DNA from: a virus
Reading direction: 5' to 3' (one strand)
Length of the DNA: 64,000 nt
IMG/VR virus record: IMGVR_UViG_3300034220_000029
Coordinates: 20,354-84,353 of that record
Under the pieces are notes generated by a model. The model was given only the letters and a program-made list of their open reading frames with translations, was not told the DNA's origin and made no database searches. The position numbers and the translations under genes are program-made. How positions within the stretch are numbered: the stretch's first letter is position 1; each line of letters begins with the position of its first letter. Below, piece by piece: positions 38,812 to 47,700 of the stretch.

Positions 38812-39993
38812 GTGAGCAAACAAGAACTCGTAATTGTCGACGCGCGCGGCGACAAGAAACCAGTCGATCTGAGCGTTGCCCTGTACAAGGACGCCGCTGA
38901 AGCAGGCTTGAGCCTGGGTCAACACATGGCCAACGTCTACCCGACGAACGCCAACAAAGACGGCACTGCCATGCAGCAGGTGCTCGAGCAGTGCGGCATC
39001 TTCGTCAAGGGCAACAAGGAATTCGGCATCCGTGCTTCGAGCATGGACGACATCCTGAACCCCAAGGAAGCCGCATCGGCCATCACCCGCGACGGCATCC
39101 CGGCTTCCCGCCTGCTGTTCCCGGCCGTGATCCTCGACATCATCGAGGACAAGCTGCAGCGCGACTACTCGACCAACCCCAACGCCTTGACCAGCATGGT
39201 TGCCGTCGACGACAGCATCCAGGGTGATCGCTGGGAGCGCCCGGTCCTGAACTTCGACAAGCCTGAAGAGGCCCGTTCGGCACCCGTGAGCCAGCTCTCG
39301 CTGCCAAACAGCATGCTGACGATCACTGCGTCGGACAAAACCATGCGCATCCCCAACTGGGCGATCGGCATGACGATCTCTGAGCAGGCGCTGAAGTCCA
39401 CGACCCTTGACCTGGTTGGCCTGGCCGTGAGCCGCCAAGCTGCTGTCGAAGGCAACGAGCGCGCCAACGGCTACATCCTGTCGCTGCTGCAAGGCGACAC
39501 GGACTACAGCATGGTTGCTCTGTCGGCAATCGCTGGCAAGGTGCAGACCGCCGTGTCCCTGGACTCCGCAGCCTCCGCCGGCCTGACCCAGAAGGCCTGG
39601 CTGACCTGGTTGTCGCAGCGTTCCGAGAAGCGTGTCATCACCCACGTCGTGACCGACCTGGCTGGCGCCATGGCCATCGAGAGCCGCGTCGGCAAGCCGG
39701 TGGTGGTCGGTGACAACCCAACCAGCGTTCGCATCGACACGCTGATGGAAGTCATCAACCCAATGTGGCCCGCCAAGGTCAAGGTCTTCCTGACCAACGA
39801 CGTGAACTGGCCTGCCAAGACCATCATGGGCATCGATCAGCGCTATGCGATCCACCGCGTCAACTCCTTGACCGCCCAGTACAGCGCCATCGAGCAGTTC
39901 GTGCTGAAGCGTGCCACGTCGCTGCGTATCGACAAAGGCGAAGCAGTCGTCCGACTGTTTGACGAGGCCTTCGAGGTTCTGACCTACGCGTAA
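38812..39993 (+). CDS. Major capsid protein
   Basis: 393 residues. The order after portal, protease and decoration protein, the size, the mixed alpha/beta content and the strong ribosome binding site (AAGGAGCGAATC before GTG at 38812) support major capsid. Segments such as HVVTDLAGAMAIESRVGKPV and WPAKVKVFLTNDVNWPAKTI fit the HK97-fold capsid class. The coding region ends with two stops and a GC-rich hairpin downstream. Confidence 0.8.
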   Translation: MSKQELVIVDARGDKKPVDLSVALYKDAAEAGLSLGQHMANVYPTNANKDGTAMQQVLEQCGIFVKGNKEFGIRASSMDDILNPKEAASAITRDGIPASRLLFPAVILDIIEDKLQRDYSTNPNALTSMVAVDDSIQGDRWERPVLNFDKPEEARSAPVSQLSLPNSMLTITASDKTMRIPNWAIGMTISEQALKSTTLDLVGLAVSRQAAVEGNERANGYILSLLQGDTDYSMVALSAIAGKVQTAVSLDSAASAGLTQKAWLTWLSQRSEKRVITHVVTDLAGAMAIESRVGKPVVVGDNPTSVRIDTLMEVINPMWPAKVKVFLTNDVNWPAKTIMGIDQRYAIHRVNSLTAQYSAIEQFVLKRATSLRIDKGEAVVRLFDEAFEVLTYA

Positions 39994-40013
39994 TAGCGTC
40001 GGCTGACTGACCC

Positions 40014-40042
40014 GGGGCGAGCATGCGAAAGCAGCCCGCCCC
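40014..40042 (+). other. GC-rich hairpin after the capsid gene
   Basis: GGGGCG paired with CGCCCC across a 17-nt loop in the 74-nt gap after the capsid gene. There is no T run, so it may stabilise the 3' end or attenuate rather than terminate. Confidence 0.5.
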
Positions 40043-40067
40043 GTTCCCATAACCTGAGCCCAATAAA

Positions 40068-40394
40068 ATGACAAAACCTACCCTGACCCTGAACGGCCAA
40101 GCCCCCACAACCGCCGCGCCTGCAGCCACCGCCCCCGCCCCCGAGGTAACCGCGCCTGCGGTCACCACGCCTGCGGCCGACGCGCCCGACGCTCCCGCTG
40201 CCGATGCTCCTGTGCCCGAGCGCGAGACGCCGAGCCTGCTGGGTACCCGGCAGCGCATCGTGACGAAGAATGGCCAGCCCTCACTGCACCTGGTGCTCAA
40301 TGAGTGGTTCGGCGCCGACTCGCGCAAGACGCTGGTCGACGACTTCACCCAAGCCCAGCTTGACGCGGGTAAATGGCTCGTGTCCGAAGAATAA
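40068..40394 (+). CDS. Hypothetical Pro/Ala-rich protein (108 aa)
   Basis: The first half is a repetitive alanine/proline/threonine linker (APAATAPAPEVTAPAVTT), the second a small folded domain (LHLVLNEWFGADSRKTLVDD). It lies between capsid and connector genes, so it may be a minor head protein. Function unknown. Confidence 0.65.
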   Translation: MTKPTLTLNGQAPTTAAPAATAPAPEVTAPAVTTPAADAPDAPAADAPVPERETPSLLGTRQRIVTKNGQPSLHLVLNEWFGADSRKTLVDDFTQAQLDAGKWLVSEE

Positions 40395-40412
40395 TCCCGC
40401 AGGGCTTACCGC

Positions 40413-40913
40413 ATGTCTTTGACCACCTACTGTGAATACGATGAGGTTCGGGCCGCCCTTGGCGTGAATGACCTTGAGTTGAAGGAGTCGGTGCTGAGCC
40501 TTCCCGTTTACGAGATGGGCTTGGTCCGGGAGCTTTCTAAGGTCTCGACGTCACTGAATGCGATTTTTTCCACTGTCCACTCCCTGGACGCGGCGTCTCG
40601 CACCGTGCAGGAGGCCGGGCTGCACGACGCGGTCCGCTTGTTCAGCGTTTACGCTGCCGCCAAGCAGGTGGGCGTCTCCCTTGCCACCTTCGCTCCGAAG
40701 GATGTCGGTGACGGCAAGGCCACGGTGTCCCGCTTCGCGGGCACCCCGTTCCTCGACACGCTGGAGCGGATCGACCGCTTCTACACCGAGCTGCGCGGGT
40801 CCCTGGTAGACGCCTACGAGGCGTACACGGGCGCGGCCACCTCCTTGGCCTCCACGGTGCCAGCCACCGCTTTCCTGGCCTCACCGCGGGCCTACGACCC
40901 GGTGACTGGCTGA
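40413..40913 (+). CDS. Head-tail connector-like protein (166 aa)
   Basis: An alpha-helical protein that starts YCEYDEVRAALGVNDLELKE and continues helical, as do the gp6-like adaptor proteins of siphoviruses. Position between capsid and tail genes supports the assignment. The next gene starts one base into its stop (TGATG). Confidence 0.65.
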   Translation: MSLTTYCEYDEVRAALGVNDLELKESVLSLPVYEMGLVRELSKVSTSLNAIFSTVHSLDAASRTVQEAGLHDAVRLFSVYAAAKQVGVSLATFAPKDVGDGKATVSRFAGTPFLDTLERIDRFYTELRGSLVDAYEAYTGAATSLASTVPATAFLASPRAYDPVTG

Positions 40914-41752
40914 TGCTGTCCCTGACGGACGCGGCGACCTACTTCGACCGCACGCAGGTCCTCGACCCCGACACCGGCACGGTCCTGTTCCTCGGGCAGG
41001 TCGACCCCTACGACGATTCCAAGAGGGATGCTGGCGGCGCTTACCGCCGCATCCTGTCCCTGGCGCCAGGCACCGCGGTGCCGGCCAGCCGGGCCGTGCG
41101 CATCTTCGGCCAGGTCTGGCTGATCGGCAACAAGGAGGTCGACGGCCTTGAGCTCGCGCACCGCGACAAGTACGTCCTCCAGCCGGCCGGCCAGCAGCTG
41201 AGCATCGGCCGCCTCTCTGGGTACCTCGGCGCTGTGGCTGCCGGCACGGCCTGGGCGGGCGTTGAGTGGATCAAGGACGGCAAGGAGATGGGGGCCTCTT
41301 CCGAGGTGGTCCGCATGCACAACATCTTCCTGGCCACGGGCTTCGACGTGCGCGCGCGGGATGTGGTTTGGAACAGCAACGGCGCCTACCTCGTGCTATC
41401 AATTCATGAGCAGCCGAGCGGCTACAAGCTTGCCTCCACGGCGCAATTGGATTACCCCGTGGCAACCGCCACCCTTGTCCCGCGCGTGTACAGCCCGACG
41501 CTGGGTGCGTACACACCGGGAGCCCCTGCCAGTGTGGCGGCCTTGCGCGTGCGGTGGCAGAACCTCTTCGCCTATGCCGATGAGGCAGCGGCGCGGTATC
41601 AGGAGGGGGACGACACAATCGTCCTGCCTGCTGGCACCGCGGTGGACACGGCGAGCCGGATCACGCTTGATTCCGAGGAATGGACCGTCCTGGCCGTCAA
41701 TGCCCTGGGCGGCGCCGTCACTGTGCACGGGCGGCCGGCGTGGGCCACGTAA
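40913..41752 (+). CDS. Hypothetical head-tail junction protein (279 aa)
   Basis: A beta-rich protein of unknown family in the place of head completion or stopper proteins. It has LDPDTGTVLFLGQVDPYDDS near the start and ends EEWTVLAVNALGGAVTVHGR. The ATG at 40913 shares a base with the upstream stop. Confidence 0.6.
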   Translation: MLSLTDAATYFDRTQVLDPDTGTVLFLGQVDPYDDSKRDAGGAYRRILSLAPGTAVPASRAVRIFGQVWLIGNKEVDGLELAHRDKYVLQPAGQQLSIGRLSGYLGAVAAGTAWAGVEWIKDGKEMGASSEVVRMHNIFLATGFDVRARDVVWNSNGAYLVLSIHEQPSGYKLASTAQLDYPVATATLVPRVYSPTLGAYTPGAPASVAALRVRWQNLFAYADEAAARYQEGDDTIVLPAGTAVDTASRITLDSEEWTVLAVNALGGAVTVHGRPAWAT

Positions 41753-42282
41753 CGAATCTCGCCAGGTTCAACATCGGCGTGGACCTGGCCTTCAAGCAGG
41801 TCGCCGCGCTGGGCACCCAGGCCTATCGGGATTTCATCTGGCAGGTGTTCCTCCGCATCCTCCGCGAGACCCCGCAGTGGTCCGGCAAGGCCGTGGCGAA
41901 CTGGAACATCAGCATCGGGGCCCCCAACTTCGATTTCATCGACAACCTCGGGGACCCGGTGGACAACTTTGGCGTCGCCCACGAGAAGGGCGATGAGCGG
42001 TGGATGCGGATCGCGCGCACGCGCAACAAGCCCATCATGCAGAGCATCCGCTATCGGGACAAGGTCTTCATCTCCAACGGTGTGACCGGGGATGACGACG
42101 GCGGCAAGTCGGCCAACACCTACCTTGAGTCGCTGCAGGACCCGGGCTACTGGGCAAGCAAGCTGCGGGCCGTCAACCAGCCGTACGAGACCGCGCAGGA
42201 GAGCGTGATCGTCATCGGGACCAAGTTTGGAAGCAAGGGCTTCGCACTGCCGCGCATCAGCGGTGAGGACTGGAAATCATGA
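41740..42282 (+). CDS. Tail completion (HK97 gp10-like) protein (180 aa)
   Basis: The layout NLARFNIGVDLAFKQVAALG, then LRETPQWSGKAVANWNISIG is typical of gp10-like tail completion or neck proteins. GTG at 41740 is chosen as start; there is no strong ribosome binding site, so the exact start is uncertain. The end overlaps the next gene by 4 nt. Confidence 0.7.
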   Translation: MGHVTNLARFNIGVDLAFKQVAALGTQAYRDFIWQVFLRILRETPQWSGKAVANWNISIGAPNFDFIDNLGDPVDNFGVAHEKGDERWMRIARTRNKPIMQSIRYRDKVFISNGVTGDDDGGKSANTYLESLQDPGYWASKLRAVNQPYETAQESVIVIGTKFGSKGFALPRISGEDWKS

Positions 42283-42686
42283 ACACAAAAGAGTTTCGCG
42301 CGGCCTTGTTTGCCGACATCGTGGCATGGGGCGCCGCGGCTTTTCCGGCCATGCCGCTGATCTTCGAGAACGGCCCGGTACCCGACGAGAACAGCATCGG
42401 TCAAATCTGGCTTGACTGCGAGGTGCGCTGGTACGGAGCCAAGAACGTCAGCATGGGCGTGACGCCGCGCGGGCGCCACAGCGGCGCGGTTTCCACGCAG
42501 GTGTTCTATCGCCAGGCCGCAGGCACTGGCCAGGCCGACGACGTCGTCGACAGCCTCGAGACCCTGCTGAAGAACAAACGCCTGGGCGCGGGGCAGCTGC
42601 AGTTCCCGCAGAGGACCGCCCCGACACACTTGAAGGGCTGGTACAAAACCGGGCTCCTCACCCCGTTCTACCTAGACCGGGATTGA
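42279..42686 (+). CDS. Tail terminator-like protein (135 aa)
   Basis: The product FRAALFADIVAWGAAAFPAM, then VSTQVFYRQAAGTGQADDVV and LQFPQRTAPTHLKGWYKTGL, resembles the DUF4128/tail terminator class that caps the tail tube. It sits just before the tail tube gene and overlaps the upstream gene in ATGA. Confidence 0.7.
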   Translation: MNTKEFRAALFADIVAWGAAAFPAMPLIFENGPVPDENSIGQIWLDCEVRWYGAKNVSMGVTPRGRHSGAVSTQVFYRQAAGTGQADDVVDSLETLLKNKRLGAGQLQFPQRTAPTHLKGWYKTGLLTPFYLDRD

Positions 42687-42691
42687 CAGTG

Positions 42692-42726
42692 GGGGATTGA
42701 TCTTCCGATGCGGGTGGCCCTAGTGT
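42692..42726 (+). promoter_or_regulatory. Late promoter-like motif before tail tube
   Basis: GGGGATTGATCTT (42692-42704) and CCCTAGTGT (42718-42726), spaced as in the other copies. A 34-nt leader with GGAG leads to the ATG at 42761. Confidence 0.6.
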
Positions 42727-42760
42727 CCTCAGGAACATACCGCCCAACACGGAGATTCCC

Positions 42761-43990
42761 ATGCCTTTTGCATCAAGCGCCTACGGCCAACTTCGCTACA
42801 TTTCCGAGTCCAGCTACGGCGTCATCCCGGGGGCCGGCAATGGAGTGAACCTGCGCATGACAGGCCCGACGATGAAGGCGGCTGTGGCCACCACCAAGTC
42901 CAACGAGATTCGCCCCGACCGCCTGTCCACAGGCCTGACCCGCACCGACCTGAACATCGACGGCGGGTTCAATTTTGAGCTCTCCGGCAAGGAATACGAC
43001 CCCTTCCTGGAAGGCATCATCGGCGGGAACTTCGCGCATTACGGCACCGCCGGCATCGGCACCACCTTCACTGCGACCACCCTGGCCGGCAGTATCACCG
43101 CCGGTGTAGCGCCCACCACGACTTCGGCCTTCACCAACATCGGTCTGGGCTCGTGGATCAAGGTCATCCCGCCCGTCGGCGCTGCAGCCGCGGTCAAGGA
43201 TTACTTCGCCGACAAGTGGTTCAAGACCCACGCAGTTACCGCCGCGACGACCACGGCCATCACCCTTGACGCCAGCACCCCGATCGCCGCCCCCGGCATC
43301 GTGACGGGTATTGCTGGTTACTCGATCAGCCAGTCTGTCGTCTCCAACGGTGCGGTCGTCAAGTCCTTCGACCTGGAATACGCCCTGACGGACGTGACCC
43401 AGTTCCTGACCTTCACCGGCATGCGCGCGAACAGCCTTGAGCTGAGCCTGGAAGTCGGCTCGATCATCACCGGCTCGTTCGGCTTCATCGGCGCCGGCCA
43501 CACGATCCAAGGCACAACCCTGCTGCCCGGCTCGCCGGTCGCTTCGCAGTCGCTCGAGGTGATGAATGCTGTGGCCGACGTCGGCTTGATCTACGAGAAC
43601 GGGACGAACTTGCTTGGGGCCACCAGCTTCATCAAGAGCGTCAAGTTCAACGTGTCGAACAACCTGCGCGGCCAGAAGGCTGTCGGCGTCTACGGCAACG
43701 CAGGCATCGGCTCCGGTGAGCTGGAGATCGGCGGTTCGCTGGAGGTCTACTTCCAGGACGCGACCTACTACAGCAAGTGGCTTGCCGGCACGACCACCAG
43801 CCTTGCGCTGGGTGTGGCTGACGCCGCGGGCAACGGCTACTTGATCGAGATGGACAAGGTCCAGTTCAAGGACGGCGGCATGAACGCTGGCGGCCGGAAC
43901 GACGACGTGATGCTGTCGCTGCCATTCAGCGCCTTCTACAACCAAACCACGGGCCGCGGCCTGCGGATCACACGCGCTGTCGCTGCATAA
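42761..43990 (+). CDS. Major tail tube protein
   Basis: 409 residues starting PFASSAYGQLRYISESSYGV, with long beta-rich and threonine/glycine-rich segments and FNFELSGKEYDPFLEGIIGG, typical of siphovirus tail tube proteins. It precedes the G/GT chaperone and tape measure genes, as expected. It is larger than lambda gpV, so an added domain is likely. Confidence 0.8.
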   Translation: MPFASSAYGQLRYISESSYGVIPGAGNGVNLRMTGPTMKAAVATTKSNEIRPDRLSTGLTRTDLNIDGGFNFELSGKEYDPFLEGIIGGNFAHYGTAGIGTTFTATTLAGSITAGVAPTTTSAFTNIGLGSWIKVIPPVGAAAAVKDYFADKWFKTHAVTAATTTAITLDASTPIAAPGIVTGIAGYSISQSVVSNGAVVKSFDLEYALTDVTQFLTFTGMRANSLELSLEVGSIITGSFGFIGAGHTIQGTTLLPGSPVASQSLEVMNAVADVGLIYENGTNLLGATSFIKSVKFNVSNNLRGQKAVGVYGNAGIGSGELEIGGSLEVYFQDATYYSKWLAGTTTSLALGVADAAGNGYLIEMDKVQFKDGGMNAGGRNDDVMLSLPFSAFYNQTTGRGLRITRAVAA

Positions 43991-44014
43991 GAATCCCGGG
44001 CAAAGACCCTAGAT

Positions 44015-44038
44015 AGGCCGGTCCGGATGGGCCGGCTT
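44015..44038 (+). terminator. Weak terminator-like hairpin after tail tube
   Basis: A stem around GCCGG/CCGGC (44015-44038), extended by a G-T and an A-T pair, is followed by TTTAA. It may reduce read-through after the highly expressed tube gene. Confidence 0.45.
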
Positions 44039-44063
44039 TAACCCTGAAGAAGAAGAAAAAACC

Positions 44064-44459
44064 ATGGACATCTTTGCACAGTACGCCACTGACGAAAAAA
44101 CTGAAGTCGAGGGCGCGACGTTCCAGCTCTCCAAGACCGCCAGCGTCCGTGTTGCCCGCGCGGGCAACACCAGGTACACGGCCGCCTTGCGCAAGGCCCT
44201 GGAAAAGAACCAGCTGGACCTCGAGGGCGCTGACGCTGCCGCCGATTTCCTGGCCGAGACCATCATGGTCGAGGTGATGGCTGACACCATCCTGCTCGGT
44301 TGGACCGGCCTCAGCTTCCAGGGCAAGGAAGTCCCCTACAGCGCCGAGATGGCTCGCAACATGCTGCGTGTCAAGGACTTCCGCAAGAAGATCGCCGGCT
44401 TCGCTGACAACTTCGAGGCCTTCCGGGCCAAGGCCGAAGAGAAGCAGGGAAACGTCTAG
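44064..44459 (+). CDS. Tail assembly chaperone G
   Basis: 131 residues; a beta/alpha start (IFAQYATDEKTEVEGATFQL) and helical C-terminus. Its last codons contain the slippery heptamer GGGAAAC (44447-44453), in register G GGA AAC, six nt before the TAG. It is made in excess over the GT fusion in lambda-like phages and keeps the tape measure soluble. Confidence 0.8.
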   Translation: MDIFAQYATDEKTEVEGATFQLSKTASVRVARAGNTRYTAALRKALEKNQLDLEGADAAADFLAETIMVEVMADTILLGWTGLSFQGKEVPYSAEMARNMLRVKDFRKKIAGFADNFEAFRAKAEEKQGNV

Positions 44460-44791
44460 AAGCGCACCTGAGGTGGAGCCTCGAATGGGGCCCCTCCCTC
44501 AAGGCGCTTGAGACAAGGGCGAAGCAGACCGGGGTCAAGCCGGCCCCGCTGCTTTCCCGACCCAAGCTCCGGTTCCAGGACCACGAGTACCTGGACGTCT
44601 ACAGGGCCCTTGACTGCCAACGAACGATGGGCGCTTCGGCCCCCAACCCGATCCAGATCGGCGAGCTGAGCGCCTTGTGCGGCTTGCTGGGGATTGCTTC
44701 GCAAGAGGCGAGGGCCAAGTATCTACGGATCGTTCAACGGCTTGACAGGGTTTACCGAGACCACTGGCACGCAAAACACAAGACAGGCTAG
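44064..44791 (+). CDS. Tail assembly chaperone GT by -1 frameshift
   Basis: A -1 slip at GGGAAAC (44447-44453) moves ribosomes into a frame open to 44791, giving RLEAHLRWSLEWGPSLKALE and ending DRVYRDHWHAKHKTG. That frame has no start codon of its own at the right place, covers the whole gap before the tape measure gene, and ends one base before its GTG. The fusion is about 242 residues. Identical arrangement to lambda G-T (GGGAAAG). Confidence 0.85.
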
Positions 44792-47700
44792 GTGGAAGAC
44801 CTCAACATTCAGCTAGGCGGAGAGCCCTTCGAGAGGGCCATGCGCCCAATCCTGGAATCCCTAAAGGAGTTCCGGGCTCTCGTCGTTGCGCTGGACTCGA
44901 CCCCGACCAGCCGGCTGACCAAGGAGATGCAGGCCCTGAAGACGGGTGCCATCAGCTTGACCATGGACGTCGAGAAGGCGCTCACAGGCCTGCCCAAGAT
45001 TTTGACCCAGCAGGTCGCCGCCGCCGCGTCTTCCGCTAAGACCCAGATGAAAGAGGCCGGCAAGGTCTCCGCCGAGGCGTTTGCCGACAGCGCTGCGATG
45101 ACCATGCGCGCCCAGCGCCAGCGCCTGCAGCGCGAGTACGAGCAGATGGTCAGCATGAACGCCAAGTTCAAGCCTGGCGTTCTGGAAAACCTCAAAGCCC
45201 GTGGTGTCGACCTCGGGCCCAACGCACGGGGTGACGCCTACAGCGCGAGCCTGGTGAGCAAGTCAGCTTCCACCGTCGATGCCCGTACGCTGCTGGGCCT
45301 GCCAGCCCGGGACGAGATGAAGACCACGGGCGCGCAGATCGCCGCCCAGCTGCGCGAAGGCATGGTGCTGGAGAGCTTGCGCACCAAGTCGGCCTCGGCG
45401 GTCGACCCACGCATGCTGCTTGGCCTGCCTGGCCGGGACGGCATGAAGACGTTCGGCTCCCAGATCGCGGCTCAGATGCGCGAGGGTGTGGTTTCCGAGG
45501 GCCTGCGCGCCAAGTCCGCGTCGAACATCGACCCGCGCACCTTGCTGGGCCTGGCGTCCGATGCGAGCAACAGGTCCGCCCGATCGTCGATGTCGGCGTT
45601 CATGGACGCCGGCCTTGTGCCCACCCAGAAGATGACCAGTGCGCAGGGCGCGCTGGCCGAAAGCCTGCGCACCACGCACTCGGCCGCGCGGGGCCTTGCC
45701 TCCGGCTTCAATGCCATGTGGCTCACCTGGGGCCAGATCGGCCCCCTGCTGGCCGGCGCGGCCATCTCGAACGCCTTCGTGCAGGCCGTCAAGTCCGGCG
45801 CCCAGTTCGAGCAGTCTCTGGCAGCGATCCAGTTCCTCGGCGGCGAGTCCGAGCAGGCCGTGCGGAGCATCAGCGAAGCCGCCCTGGACCTCGCCCGCAA
45901 CGGCCCCGTCGGACCGCTTGAGATCGCCGCGGCGTTCAAGACTCTGTCGCTGGCCGGCCTGAACGCAAAGGAGCAGCTCGCCGCCATCAAGCCGGTGCTG
46001 AACTTCTCCATTGCCGGCGAGATGGACGTGAACAAGGCTGCCGAGAGCCTGGCCGGAATCTCGTCGGCGTTTGGCTTCGACGCGAAGGGCTTCGGCGCCG
46101 TCGGCGATGTGATCGCCAAGTCGGCTGCGATCTCGATGACGTCCGTCGAGTCGATGACCGAGTCGTTCAAGCAGGCCTCGACGGTCGCTCAGCTCTACGG
46201 CGTGACCGTGCAGGACGTCGCCACGTCACTGGTTTTCCTGAGTCAGGTGGGCATCAAGGGTACCGCCGCGGGTACTGCCACCCGCAATATGTACAACGAG
46301 CTCATGGGCTCGTCCAAGGCCGCACGGAAGGTGCTGCAGGAGACGTTGAAGATCGATGTGATCGACAACGCCACCAACTCGATCAAGCCGCTGGCCACGA
46401 TCCTGGGCGACCTGTCCGGCGCCCTGGGCAAGCTCGACTTCAAATCACAGCTTGCCGTGCTGTCGAAGCTGGGCAACGAGCGGGGCCTGAAGGCCTTGGC
46501 CGCCGACCTTGCCGCCTTCGCGAAAACCGCCAAGGATGGCGGCAAGGACGTCGCCACAGAGTTCCAGCGCATCCAGCAGCTGCTGAATGACGCACCGGGC
46601 TTCGCGGCCGAAGCCGCCATCGGCATGGGCCTCACAGCGCAGAGCCAGATGAAGTCCGTCGGGGCGACGCTGCAGTCGAGCCTGATCGAAGCCTTCCAGG
46701 CGATGCAGCCTGAGATTCTGGCCGTGGCTCGGACGCTGCGCGAGGTATTCGCTTCGGACGGATTCCGCACCGGCCTGACTGAAATGATCAGTTCGATCGG
46801 CAGCGCGACCCGCTTCCTGCTCGAACACATTGACGTGCTGAAGGTTGTGGCAGCAGGCTACCTGCTCGGCAAGGTTGCCTCACTGGCTTTCGCCGCCGGC
46901 AACGCACTCGCCGCTGTCTCGGCCGGCACGCTGTCTGCTGCCCTGTCGGTGGCCGGTGTGTCAGCAGCCCGGGCATCCGCGGGCATGGCCCTGTTCAGCG
47001 CCTCGATGGGCCCCATCGCCCTCGTGATCACGGCCGCGACGCTGGCCTACCTGTACTTCTCCGACACGACGGAGACCGCCAGCCAGAAGGCTTCAAAAGC
47101 GGTTCAGGAGTATTCGGCGGCTACGCTGGAGGGGTACAAGAAGGAGTCCGCCCGCCTGCAGGAGCAGATGGACCTGCGGGCCCAGGGCATCCAGGGCACC
47201 TACCTTGCGCAGATCGTAGAGGCCCGCGCCACACAGACGCGTCTCGACAACCTGTACGCAGAAGAGCGCGCCGCCCGATCCGCAGAAACCGCACTCCTGC
47301 TTGTCGCACGCGCCAGGATCAGTGGCCGGATCGCCGACACCGCGAACCCGACGGCAGCTGACGTCGAGGCGCTTTCACGCAACGATGCGCGAATCCTTGC
47401 GTCTCAGGACCGGGAAATGACGGGCTCGCGGGAGGAGTTCAAAAAGCGGGAGAAGATTTCTGGCGCGCGCGACACGATGCTCGCGCTGGCAAAGAAAGAC
47501 TCCGAGCAGGCCGCCATCGCCGCGAAAGCGGCCCGCAATGCGACCGCCGGCACCGGCGTCTACACGCCTGACAGCGGCGGCCGCGGCGGCGGGCGTGGCG
47601 CTACTGCACCGTTCCGCGACGCAAAGAGCGGTGTTGATAACGTCTTCGAGCAGTACAAGATCGCCGCCGCCGATTCGGACCGCATCGCCAAGGCTGAAGA

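Noticed and set aside
40014-40042. Strong terminator after the capsid gene
   Set aside because: No T run follows the stem, so it is listed only as a hairpin.
38290-40074. 594-codon minus-strand frame opposite decoration and capsid genes
   Set aside because: Capsid genes are clearly on the plus strand with ribosome binding sites; the antisense frame has none.
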